Part shown: positions 17,858 through 26,157 of the stretch, piece after piece | How the letters are laid out: each line of letters begins with the position of its first letter | Position numbering within the stretch: position 1 is the stretch's first letter | DNA from: Candidatus Uhrbacteria bacterium | GTDB taxonomy: Bacteria; Patescibacteriota; Patescibacteriia; UBA9934; GWF2-40-263 | DNA length: 32,627 nt | Direction: 5' to 3' | NCBI GenBank assembly: GCA_016208545.1 | Contig: JACQXU010000022.1 | Location: 1 to 32,627 of the forward strand | The notes under the pieces: model-generated | Told to the model about the DNA's origin: nothing | The model's input: only the letters and a program-made list of their open reading frames with translations | The model's database searches: none | Translations under genes and position numbers: made by a program

Positions 17858-17922
17858 GGTAGCCGCGGGCTTTAGCCCGCGTTCGGGCGTAAACACAACG
17901 CATGCTAAAGCCTGCGGCTACC
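17858..17922. repeat. REP-like palindrome (GGTAGCCGC..GGCTTTAGCC family), copy 1
   Basis: GGTAGCCGCGGGCTTTAGCCCGCGTTCGGGCG...GCATGCTAAAGCCTGCGGCTACC. Confidence 0.8.
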
Positions 17923-17994
17923 GCACAGACGAGCAAGATTATGCCGAATTTACCTAATTTTTGTCAAGTTCCCAGACGTTTTGTGCAATACAGG

Positions 17995-18150
17995 TCGTTC
18001 GGACTCTTTTGTTCGCAGACATACAGAGCCGACTAGCATAAACGCTGGTTAACTACGAAGGTCACGTCGGCGATGGCTAAGCCGCCGCCACTCACGTTGG
18101 TATTTATTAACGCCAGACGGCGGCGGTCAAGAACAGAAGAGTCCGAACGA
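17995..18150. mobile_element. MITE-like 156-bp element with 20-bp terminal inverted repeats
   Basis: Left TCGTTCGGACTCTTTTGTTC (17995-18014); right GAACAGAAGAGTCCGAACGA (18131-18150), reverse complement with one mismatch; GC-rich internal hairpin CCGCCGCC...GGCGGCGG. No ORF inside. Confidence 0.65.
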
Positions 18151-18162
18151 TCTAAATCATCT

Positions 18163-19578
18163 TTAGCTTTCCGACACAGGTGAAAACCCTTCCGGTTTCA
18201 CACCTGAATCTTTTTGAAGTTTACGTTCAATCACTGAAACGACTTTTTTTGCGTCAATCGTTTCTTGCGCGCCAGATTCCATGTCGCGAATAATGATCGT
18301 TCCATCCAATACTTCTTTTTGTCCAAGAATCAACGTGAGTTGAACTCCGAGTTTGTTCGCGACTTCAAGCTGACCCTTAAGCGCATTTTTTCCAGCGGCT
18401 TCGGCAATCGGAATATGCGCTTTTCTAAATTCCTCAAACAAACGCAAACCAACTCTGCGCGCGGCATCTCCAAGTTGAGCAAAAAACACATTTGGAACAG
18501 GAATTGATGGTGGATTGATTCCTTTGTCAGCCAAAGCGCGAGCTGTTCTCTCGATTCCCAGTGCAAAACCGCACGCGGCTGTCGGACGTCCTCCTAAAAG
18601 CTCAATCAATCCATCATATCGCCCTCCTCCGCATAAAGCGTTTTGCGCTTTTTCTCCTTCGTCGCCTGCAAGCACAAACTCAAACACAGTGTGCGTGTAA
18701 TAATCCAAACCGCGCACGAGATGAGAATTTAACACATACGGAATTTCCACTTCATCCAAAAATTCCAAAACTTTCATGAAATGTTCTTTTGATTTTTCAT
18801 CAAGCCAATCCAAAATCTGCGGAGCTTCTTTCAAAAGTTCAATTGTTTCCGGCTCTTTGCTATCAAGAAGTCGCAAAGGATTTTTTTGCAAACGTCGTTT
18901 GTCGTCTTCTGAAAGTTTGCTTCTGAATTGCCTAAAGTAGGCCACGAGTTCGGTTAAATATGCTTGTCTGCAATCAGGTGTGCCGATTGAATTGATTTGC
19001 ACTTCAACATTTAACCCCAACTCCTCAAAAATCTTTTTAGCAATCAAAATTAACTGTGCGTCAATGATCGATTCGTTCCCACCCAACACTTCAAACCCAA
19101 CTTGGTGCAGTTGACGATAACGGCCAGCTTGCGGCCGGTCGTGACGAAACATCGGCCCTTCATACCATAATTTAACTGGCTGTGTGCGTTCGACCATTCC
19201 GTGTTCAATATACGCGCGAGCAACAGATGCCGTTGCCTCCGGACGAAGCGCAACCGAACGATTGGACGGATCAGTGAAAACGTACATTTCTTTTTCAACA
19301 ATGTCGGTCGCTTTTCCAATCGAACGCAAAAACAAATCCGATCGCTCCAAAATCGGCAAATCAATGCGGTCGAAACTGTACGCCTCGGCAAGAGCGCGGG
19401 AAGTGTCGCGGATCAAATTCCATCTCCCCTGCTCTTCCGGCAAGATGTCTCGAAATCCACGCAAAAGTTCAGGTGTGCCTTTTGATGATTTTTTTGAGTC
19501 TTCTTCATCTCCATCCTCTGTTTCAGGTTTCTTTACCGGTGCTTGTAAAGGCTTTGGTGTATTTCTTTTGAAGGGCAT
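18163..19578 (-). CDS. hisS: Histidine--tRNA ligase
   Basis: GTPELLRGFRDILPEEQ...ALRPEATASVARAYIEHGM...WYEGPMFRHDRPQAGRYRQLHQVGFEVLG...LVRGLDYYTHTVFEF...CGGGRYDGL. Confidence 0.97.
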   Translation of the reverse strand: MPFKRNTPKPLQAPVKKPETEDGDEEDSKKSSKGTPELLRGFRDILPEEQGRWNLIRDTSRALAEAYSFDRIDLPILERSDLFLRSIGKATDIVEKEMYVFTDPSNRSVALRPEATASVARAYIEHGMVERTQPVKLWYEGPMFRHDRPQAGRYRQLHQVGFEVLGGNESIIDAQLILIAKKIFEELGLNVEVQINSIGTPDCRQAYLTELVAYFRQFRSKLSEDDKRRLQKNPLRLLDSKEPETIELLKEAPQILDWLDEKSKEHFMKVLEFLDEVEIPYVLNSHLVRGLDYYTHTVFEFVLAGDEGEKAQNALCGGGRYDGLIELLGGRPTAACGFALGIERTARALADKGINPPSIPVPNVFFAQLGDAARRVGLRLFEEFRKAHIPIAEAAGKNALKGQLEVANKLGVQLTLILGQKEVLDGTIIIRDMESGAQETIDAKKVVSVIERKLQKDSGVKPEGFSPVSES

Positions 19579-19588
19579 AGATTTGAAT

Positions 19589-19672
19589 AGTAGGTAGTAA
19601 GGTAGTAGGTAGTAAGTATATTTGTAAAAAAGCGAGTATACCTAATACTTACTACTTAATACTTGCTACTTT
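19589..19672. repeat. (TAGTAAG/TAGTAGG)n heptamer repeat with inverted arms
   Basis: gtaggtagtaaggtagtaggtagtaagtatatttgtaaaaaagcgagtatacctaatacttactacttaatacttgctact, between hisS and lepB. Confidence 0.7.
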
Positions 19673-20272
19673 TTACAAATTATACAACGGTGAATTAAAC
19701 GTTCCGAGTCGCGAAAGTGGAAGCCCGCGCACCCATACGCGGCCAATGAATCCAGCACGCTTCACGGCACCGAATGCGCGAGAGTCTAAACTTTCATCAC
19801 GATTATCTCCGAGCAAAAAATACTCATTCTCTCCCAAAGTTGTGCGAATTTTTCCGTCTGTTCTTTCATGGACAATATACGATTCTTCAAGAATAGTGCC
19901 GTTTGGATGTTCTGAAGTGTAAAGAATGATTTTCCCGTTTGTGATTTCAACTGTTTCACCTGGCAAACCAATAACACGCTTGATGAAAAACTGACGCGGA
20001 TCGCGCGGATATCGGAATACTACGATTTCCCCGCGCTCTGGCTCGCGAAGACGATACGAAAGCTCATCTATAATAAGGTATTCGTGATCGTAGAAATTCG
20101 GTTCCATTGAAGCGCCTTTAACGTAAAACGGTTGGATTAAAAAATATCGAATCGGAATTATAATCGCGGCCGAGACAGCAACAATTTGAATCACTTCCAA
20201 AATAAAAAAAAGAATCGAACCAAAGGTTCCTCCAAACCGATTCTGAAGTTTTTGCTCAAATTCTACTCGCAC
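19673..20272 (-). CDS. lepB: Signal peptidase I
   Basis: VKGASMEPNFYDHEYLIIDELSYRLREPERGEIVVFRYPRDPRQFFIKRVIGLPGETVEI...FLLGDNRDESLDSRAFG. Confidence 0.96.
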   Translation of the reverse strand: MRVEFEQKLQNRFGGTFGSILFFILEVIQIVAVSAAIIIPIRYFLIQPFYVKGASMEPNFYDHEYLIIDELSYRLREPERGEIVVFRYPRDPRQFFIKRVIGLPGETVEITNGKIILYTSEHPNGTILEESYIVHERTDGKIRTTLGENEYFLLGDNRDESLDSRAFGAVKRAGFIGRVWVRGLPLSRLGTFNSPLYNL

Positions 20273-20276
20273 AAAT

Positions 20277-20564
20277 TTATTCTTTTTTTGGATTCAAAAT
20301 TTCGTGACAAACTTTAAACACATTGGCTGGAACCATTGAAGCAACTGCTTCAGCCAATTCGTCTTTTAACGGATGATCACCAAGTGCGCTTATCAATGTG
20401 TGTTCGTTTCTATTTATTGCCGCCTCTGTTCGCGCTCCAGCGTTGTCATATCGATCATAATCTTCATTAAAAGCTTCGTACGCACGCCGAAAATCCGCAA
20501 GTGGATCGCGTTCAATCCGAGGAAGGTAATCTTTGAAGATGTCTTCTTGATGTATTTCATTCAT
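20277..20564 (-). CDS. Hypothetical protein (95 aa)
   Basis: ORF compactly spaced (4 bp gap) upstream of lepB, same strand; no family recognised. Confidence 0.6.
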   Translation of the reverse strand: MNEIHQEDIFKDYLPRIERDPLADFRRAYEAFNEDYDRYDNAGARTEAAINRNEHTLISALGDHPLKDELAEAVASMVPANVFKVCHEILNPKKE

Positions 20565-20633
20565 AAAGCAAAAAACTATAAACAGTCTATCATAGTTCTT
20601 TAAAAATGAGAAGGGGGGAGCGCAAACAAAAAA

Positions 20634-20650
20634 AGCGCCAGGGAGGCGCT
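20634..20650 (-). terminator. Rho-independent terminator (minus strand)
   Basis: Minus strand AGCGCCTCCCTGGCGCTTTTTTTG, immediately 3' of the ORF ending at 20654. Confidence 0.8.
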
Positions 20651-20653
20651 AGA

Positions 20654-21169
20654 CTAGAGAGGATAGAGTTCGAACCTGCGAGGAAGAGGAAAAGACGCGC
20701 CAGACGGAAGCGAATTCTCGTCAGCAAAACGCCAGTTACTTTCCTCCATCAGTCTGTTATAGCTTGCGGCGAGCGAATTGTAGTCAACTTTTGCGGTGTC
20801 AAGATCAAAAAGAATGTCGTTATACTCGTTGTACGTTGCCTGACCGCCATCAGGGACGTTCACAAAAACATCCTCGAGTAATATCAGAACTCCTTCGTGT
20901 GCTTCGACAGTCTCGCGTTTGGACATGATCAGTGAACAGAGTTCATCGAGCGTTTCGTATCGCCGGAGGTCAGATCGCTCCTGCGACTCCTGCTGTCTCT
21001 CATCGATCCTGTCAGACTCGATCGCGCGACCGATTTCGAAAAAAGTCCAGATGAAGACCACGGCGACCATTAGTACGAGTAACGCCACACAGATCTGAAT
21101 AAAGAGTCTGATACCTGGATCCATTCTCTTATACTCGTCTTCACTCACGTTTCTCCTTCCATCAAGCAT
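20654..21169 (-). CDS. Hypothetical single-TM protein (171 aa)
   Basis: TM segment FIQICVALLVLMVAVVFIWTFFEIG followed by a coiled-coil-like acidic region; followed by a clear terminator. Confidence 0.65.
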   Translation of the reverse strand: MLDGRRNVSEDEYKRMDPGIRLFIQICVALLVLMVAVVFIWTFFEIGRAIESDRIDERQQESQERSDLRRYETLDELCSLIMSKRETVEAHEGVLILLEDVFVNVPDGGQATYNEYNDILFDLDTAKVDYNSLAASYNRLMEESNWRFADENSLPSGASFPLPRRFELYPL

Positions 21170-21247
21170 TTGGCTTGAATCCTCAATATATTCTTAGCGG
21201 ATTTGACGAAAAAGGTCAAGAGATTAGGTTTTGGGTTTTGTGGTAAA

Positions 21248-21306
21248 GGTAGCCGCAGGCTTTAGCCTACGTGCGTTACAAGCACAGGCTAAAGCCTGCG
21301 GCTACC
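21248..21306. repeat. REP-like palindrome (GGTAGCCGCAGGCTTTAGCC family), copy 2
   Basis: GGTAGCCGCAGGCTTTAGCCTACGTGCGTTACAAGCACAGGCTAAAGCCTGCGGCTACC, near-perfect inverted repeat. Confidence 0.85.
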
Positions 21307-21338
21307 AATTTTAAATATCCGACTTCTGACATCTGAAA

Positions 21339-21415
21339 TGGTGGACGTTGGAGGACTTGAACCTCCGACCTTCGCAATGTGAATGCGACGCTCTAACCAG
21401 CTGAGCTAAACGTCC
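21339..21415 (-). tRNA. tRNA-Val(CAC), CCA encoded
   Basis: Reverse complement GGACGTTTAGCTCAGCTGGTTAGAGCGTCGCATTCACATTGCGAAGGTCGGAGGTTCAAGTCCTCCAACGTCCACCA; all four stems pair; anticodon loop TTCACAT. Confidence 0.95.
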
Positions 21416-21500
21416 ATAAACAAATTCAATTCTATCACGATAATCATTGCTTTTCAAACGCTTGCTTTTTCGTCATCACACCGATAAAATACACACAAAC

Positions 21501-23072
21501 ATGAATATGGATAAACCGAAAATTGATTTACTCAAACAGAAATATCAATTAGACGGTAACAAGAAGAATAACCTTCTTGTTTTTGGTCGTGTCATGATTA
21601 TCGCACTTGCGATCAGTGCAGTGATCGGAGTTGCGTTTTCTTATCGCATAAATTCAACTACAACAAGCACGAACGATTTTCCAAAAATTTCTCTTCTTTC
21701 AACAATTCGAAATTTTGTTGACGGCGATAAATTGAATGGTGAAGAAAACGATCGTGTCAACATTCTCCTTCTCGGAATCGGCGGTGAAGGTCACGAAGGC
21801 CCGCAACTCACAGACACAATTATGTTTGCCAGTTTCCAGCCGTCAACCGGAAAAATCGGGCTTATGTCTCTTCCTCGTGACATGACAGTTCCAATTCCGG
21901 GCTATGGTTATAGAAAAGTAAACCACGCAAACGCGCTTGGAGAAATGGACAAAACAGGATCAGGTCCAAAACTTGCGTCTCAAGTTATCGGACAAGTTTT
22001 AGACGAAGAAATCCAATATTATTTCCGTGTTGACTTTAACGGTTTTGCACAACTTATCGATCAAGTTGGCGGAATTGATGTTTATGTTGAACGCGGATTC
22101 ACTGATCCAGAATATCCAATACTCGGAAAAGAATATGATGAATGTGGAGGAGAAGCAGAAGAAGACCCAGAAGGCCCAGAAGGCCAAGAGGGCCTGGATG
22201 GTGAAAAAATTATTTCTCCAAATTATTCCTGTCGTTTTGAATCTTTAACTTTTCAAGAAGGCTGGATGCACATGAGCGGAGACACAGCCTTAAAATTTGT
22301 GCGTTCTCGTCACGGAACAAACGGTGAAGGCTCTGACTTTGCCCGTTCTGCGCGCCAACAAAAAATTTTGCTAGCAATCAAAGACAAAGTTTTTTCAGCT
22401 TCGACGTTTTTGAATCCTGCCAGAATGAATAAAATCCTCGACACACTCAAACAAAACATCGCAACGAACTTGGACGTTTCAAAAATGCTTAGGCTCGGAC
22501 GCGCGATAAAAAATCTTGAATCAGATCAACTTACACATCACGTTATTGACGCCTCTGAAGATTCACCTTTGTATGCGACAATTCTAAACGGCGCGTTTGT
22601 GCTTCTTCCAAAAAACGATGACTGGCGTCCTTTGCAAAAAATAGCTAAATACATTTTCACTCCAAAACAGGAACAATCGCGTTTTGCGCTATCGCCGGAT
22701 GAAAAACCAAAATTTGTAAAAGTTGAGATTCAAAATGGCACAAACCTGACAGGACTTGCATTTCGCGCATCGCAACTCCTCGACGGCCAGGGATTTGATG
22801 TTGTAAAAGTTGGAAATGCGGCGTCGCGCGGATATGAACACACTGTAATTTATGATTTGACAAACGGCGCTCGCGGCAGTGAACTGAAGGCCTTAAGCGA
22901 TTTTTTGAAAGCAGATGTAACGCTTTCCGCAACAGGTTGGATGGTAAGCGGTGAGGTGGTTCCAAAAGAAATTTCCGTAACAAGCGAAGAATATGAAAAA
23001 CTCGCGACAGAACAAAATATAGATTTTTTAATCATATTAGGTGAAAATTCGTCGAGTTTGGTGAGACAATAA
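21501..23072 (+). CDS. LCP (LytR-CpsA-Psr) family protein with LytR_C-like C-terminal domain
   Basis: VNILLLGIGGEGHEGPQLTDTIMFASFQPSTGKIGLMSLPRDMTVPIPGYGYRKVNHANA...VDFNGFAQLIDQVGGIDVYVE...HMSGDTALKFVRSRH; C-terminal VEIQNGTNLTGLAFRASQLLDGQGFDVV. The track start at 21447 is also possible. Confidence 0.92.
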   Translation: MNMDKPKIDLLKQKYQLDGNKKNNLLVFGRVMIIALAISAVIGVAFSYRINSTTTSTNDFPKISLLSTIRNFVDGDKLNGEENDRVNILLLGIGGEGHEGPQLTDTIMFASFQPSTGKIGLMSLPRDMTVPIPGYGYRKVNHANALGEMDKTGSGPKLASQVIGQVLDEEIQYYFRVDFNGFAQLIDQVGGIDVYVERGFTDPEYPILGKEYDECGGEAEEDPEGPEGQEGLDGEKIISPNYSCRFESLTFQEGWMHMSGDTALKFVRSRHGTNGEGSDFARSARQQKILLAIKDKVFSASTFLNPARMNKILDTLKQNIATNLDVSKMLRLGRAIKNLESDQLTHHVIDASEDSPLYATILNGAFVLLPKNDDWRPLQKIAKYIFTPKQEQSRFALSPDEKPKFVKVEIQNGTNLTGLAFRASQLLDGQGFDVVKVGNAASRGYEHTVIYDLTNGARGSELKALSDFLKADVTLSATGWMVSGEVVPKEISVTSEEYEKLATEQNIDFLIILGENSSSLVRQ

Positions 23073-23075
23073 TTT

Positions 23076-24443
23076 ATGGATGACCGAAAAATCCCGACGG
23101 TCGCTCTGATCGGACGCACAAACGTCGGAAAATCCACACTTTTCAATCGCATGTTGGAACAGCCAAAAGCGCTGGTTTCTGATATTCCAGGAACAACACG
23201 CGATCGAAACGAAGGCGAATGCATCTGGCGCGGAAAAACAATCAACCTAGTTGACACTGGCGGACTTGATGTTGATAAAAAAGATGCGATTGAACGCAAC
23301 ACAATTTTACAAGCAGAACACGCCATGAAAAAAGCTGACTTGATTCTATTTGTGCTTGACGCAAAAGTCGGACCGCTTCCGCAAGAACACTCACTGGCTC
23401 TCACGCTTAATAAATCTAAAGTTCCAGTGATCGTTGTTGCAAACAAAGCCGAGTCTGCCGCAGAACGCGCAGATGTCAAAGGCTCTCATTGGTTCCTCCA
23501 CGGACTAAAAGCTCCGATTGCGGTTTCAGCAAAACGCGGTTCAAGCGTTGGAGATCTTCTTGATGAAATTTTCGAACAGCTTGAGCGCGTCGGAACTCCT
23601 CCGATTGAAATTCAAAAAATAGAAGCAACTCGTGTTGCTGTAATTGGAAAACCAAATGTCGGAAAATCAACACTTCTTAATTCAATGATCGGCGAAGAAC
23701 GTTTCATAACAAGTCCAATTGCGCACACAACTCGCGAACCAAATGACACTCTTGTTCAAAAAGGCGATAAAAATTATATTTTCGTGGATACTGCCGGAAT
23801 GCGAAAAAGCGGAAAAGTAAAAAAATCAGGCGGGCTTGAAGCCGCGGCTGTTAAACGAAATGAATACGCAATCAAAATTTCAGATGTAACACTTTTGATT
23901 GTAGACGCGACTGAACCGATCGGAGCGCAAGAAAAAATTCTGGCCGGATTTTTGAAAGAATCAGGGACAGGCGTAATTGTAATTGTGAATAAATGGGATT
24001 TGGTGAAAGACAAAACAACAACAACAATGAATCGTTATCGCGAATATGTTGCCGCGTCGCTTCCCTTTCTTGAATGGGCGCCTGTTTTATTTATTTCAGC
24101 ATTGACAAAACAACGCGTGCAAACAATTTACGACATGATTGACACTGTTCAAACAAATAGAAATAGATGGCTTACTGAAAAAGAAATGGATGAATTTCTG
24201 AAACGAACGATCGCAGAACACAGACCAACGGCTGGCAAAGGAATTTTTCCTCCAAAAATTTTAGGAATGAAACAAGTCGCAATAGCTCCACCGGAATTTG
24301 ATCTAATCCTCAAAGCAAAACGCACTGATATTTTAAGTCAAAGTTATATTCGTTTTATAATCAATCGTTTGCATGATACATTTCATTTGAATGGAACGTC
24401 GGTTAGGATGAATATAAGGATCGCGAGATCGACAGCGGTATAG
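23076..24443 (+). CDS. der: Ribosome biogenesis GTPase Der (EngA)
   Basis: Two G-domains: ALIGRTNVGKSTLFNRM and AVIGKPNVGKSTLLNSM; DTGGLD, DTAGMRKSGKVKK, NKWDLV; KH-like C-terminus. Confidence 0.97.
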   Translation: MDDRKIPTVALIGRTNVGKSTLFNRMLEQPKALVSDIPGTTRDRNEGECIWRGKTINLVDTGGLDVDKKDAIERNTILQAEHAMKKADLILFVLDAKVGPLPQEHSLALTLNKSKVPVIVVANKAESAAERADVKGSHWFLHGLKAPIAVSAKRGSSVGDLLDEIFEQLERVGTPPIEIQKIEATRVAVIGKPNVGKSTLLNSMIGEERFITSPIAHTTREPNDTLVQKGDKNYIFVDTAGMRKSGKVKKSGGLEAAAVKRNEYAIKISDVTLLIVDATEPIGAQEKILAGFLKESGTGVIVIVNKWDLVKDKTTTTMNRYREYVAASLPFLEWAPVLFISALTKQRVQTIYDMIDTVQTNRNRWLTEKEMDEFLKRTIAEHRPTAGKGIFPPKILGMKQVAIAPPEFDLILKAKRTDILSQSYIRFIINRLHDTFHLNGTSVRMNIRIARSTAV

Positions 24444-24446
24444 ACT

Positions 24447-24974
24447 ATGCTCCTTATCATCGGCCTTGGAAATCCCGGAACACAATACACAAACACTCGG
24501 CACAATGTCGGATTTCTTGTGATTGATGAACTTTCAAAACGACTCAATATCAGTTTGCGAGAAAAACAAACTCTGGAAGCTGAAGTTGGTGAAGGTGAAA
24601 TAAATGGACAGCACATCGTACTTTCCAAACCACAAACTTTTATGAACAAAAGCAGTAGAGCCGTCCGCAAGCTCATGAAAAAATACTCTGCAAAACCAGA
24701 AAATGTGTTAGTGATTTATGATGACGCAGATCTTGCGTTTGGAAATGTGCGAATGAAGCCGGCTGGTTCGTCAGCCGGACATCGCGGAATGCAGTCAATA
24801 CTTGATTTGTTTCCATCAGGAATAAACATCGCGCGAGTCCGCGTTGGAATCGGCAGGCCAAGCCAGGATATTCCGCTTGATGAATTTGTTTTGCAAAAAT
24901 GGACGTTGTCTGAAAAAAAAGAATTGGAAAAAGTGATTGAAAAAGCTGTTGAGGTTTTGGGTTTTAGGTTATGA
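24447..24974 (+). CDS. pth: Peptidyl-tRNA hydrolase
   Basis: MLLIIGLGNPGTQYTNTRHNVGFLVIDEL...LSKPQTFMNKSSRAV...DDADLAFGNVRMKPAGSSAGHRGMQSI. Confidence 0.96.
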   Translation: MLLIIGLGNPGTQYTNTRHNVGFLVIDELSKRLNISLREKQTLEAEVGEGEINGQHIVLSKPQTFMNKSSRAVRKLMKKYSAKPENVLVIYDDADLAFGNVRMKPAGSSAGHRGMQSILDLFPSGINIARVRVGIGRPSQDIPLDEFVLQKWTLSEKKELEKVIEKAVEVLGFRL

Positions 24975-26056
24975 TACAAAATGATCTTCCTTATTGGCTG
25001 GCGCTTGCCCGATTCCAACCGTTTGGTTCTGTTCGGATGCAAAAACTAATGCGCCGTTTCAAAACAATGCAAAAAGTTTTTTCAGCAAGCGCGTCGTCGC
25101 TCACAGAAGCTGGAATTGAACCGCAAATTGTCAGTCGTTTTTTGCAAGAGAGAATTCATTTGAATCCAGAACAAGAACTTTTGAAGCTGAAAGAAGAGAA
25201 CGTCGAAGCAATAACACTTAACGATGAAAAATATCCTTCACTTTTGAAAACTTTGTATGATCCGCCCGCTGTTTTGTTTGTTCGCGGCAAACTTCCAAGC
25301 GAAGACAAAAAACATTTGGCAGTTGTTGGATCGCGAAAAGCGAGCGGATACGGAAAAGACGCTGTTCGAACTATTGTTGAACCACTTGCGAGAGCTGGGG
25401 TTGTGATTATTAGCGGACTTGCGTACGGAATTGACGCACTTGCGCATCAAGCCGCTCTCGACGCTGGCGGAACAACAGTTGCGGTTTTAGGATCGGGTGT
25501 TGACACAGAAAGTATTTATCCTTCTGCCAACCGAACGCTCGCATCTCAAATTCTCGCGCACAACGGCGCGATCGTGAGCGAATATCCAATCGGAACTTTG
25601 CCGCTAAAATCTTTTTTCCCAGTTCGAAATCGTATCATCGCAGGACTTTCAAGCGGAACTCTCGTTATCGAGGCGGCCCTCAAATCCGGATCGCTCATCA
25701 CAGCTCGTGCCGCTCTTGAACAAGGACGAGACGTTTACGCAGTTCCAGGATCGATATACTCGTCACTAAGTGACGGCCCAAACAATTTGATAAAAATGGG
25801 GGCGATACCTGTCACACAAGCGTCGGATATTTATCCTGTCGAAACGAACGAAAATACTGACAAATACCAACCAGCAAACGAAGAAGAACGCGCACTTTTC
25901 GACGCGATAGAACCAATTCCGCGCCACATTGATGAACTTATTCGACTCACACAACTTCCTCCAGCAACTGTAAATCATGTTCTTACTATTCTTGAAATGA
26001 AAGGCGCGATCAGGCACGATGGCGGACAATATTATTCTCGCAAAAACAATTCGTAG
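24971..26056 (+). CDS. dprA: DNA-processing protein DprA (Smf)
   Basis: LAVVGSRKASGYGKDAVRTIVEPLARAGVVIISGLAYGIDALAHQAALDAGGTTVAVLGSGVD...SEYPIGTLPLKSFFPVRNRIIAGLSSGTLVIEAALKSGSLITARAALEQGRDVYAVPGSI. Confidence 0.97.
   Translation: MIQNDLPYWLALARFQPFGSVRMQKLMRRFKTMQKVFSASASSLTEAGIEPQIVSRFLQERIHLNPEQELLKLKEENVEAITLNDEKYPSLLKTLYDPPAVLFVRGKLPSEDKKHLAVVGSRKASGYGKDAVRTIVEPLARAGVVIISGLAYGIDALAHQAALDAGGTTVAVLGSGVDTESIYPSANRTLASQILAHNGAIVSEYPIGTLPLKSFFPVRNRIIAGLSSGTLVIEAALKSGSLITARAALEQGRDVYAVPGSIYSSLSDGPNNLIKMGAIPVTQASDIYPVETNENTDKYQPANEEERALFDAIEPIPRHIDELIRLTQLPPATVNHVLTILEMKGAIRHDGGQYYSRKNNS
25761..25776. repeat. CGTCACTAAGTGACG palindrome within dprA
   Basis: cgtcactaagtgacgg; same core as the palindrome upstream of relA/spoT. 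Confidence 0.6.
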
Positions 26057-26157
26057 CATGGAGAGCTGGCTCGACTGGGCGCCCGTGAAAGGTAATATCA
26101 TAGAGTTTTATAAAAAAACTTGACGTCCACGAATTTCTATATTAGTAATACTTACAC

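Noticed and set aside
22850-23479. Minus-strand 209-aa ORF across the LCP/der junction
   Set aside because: Antisense to two well-supported genes with conserved motifs.
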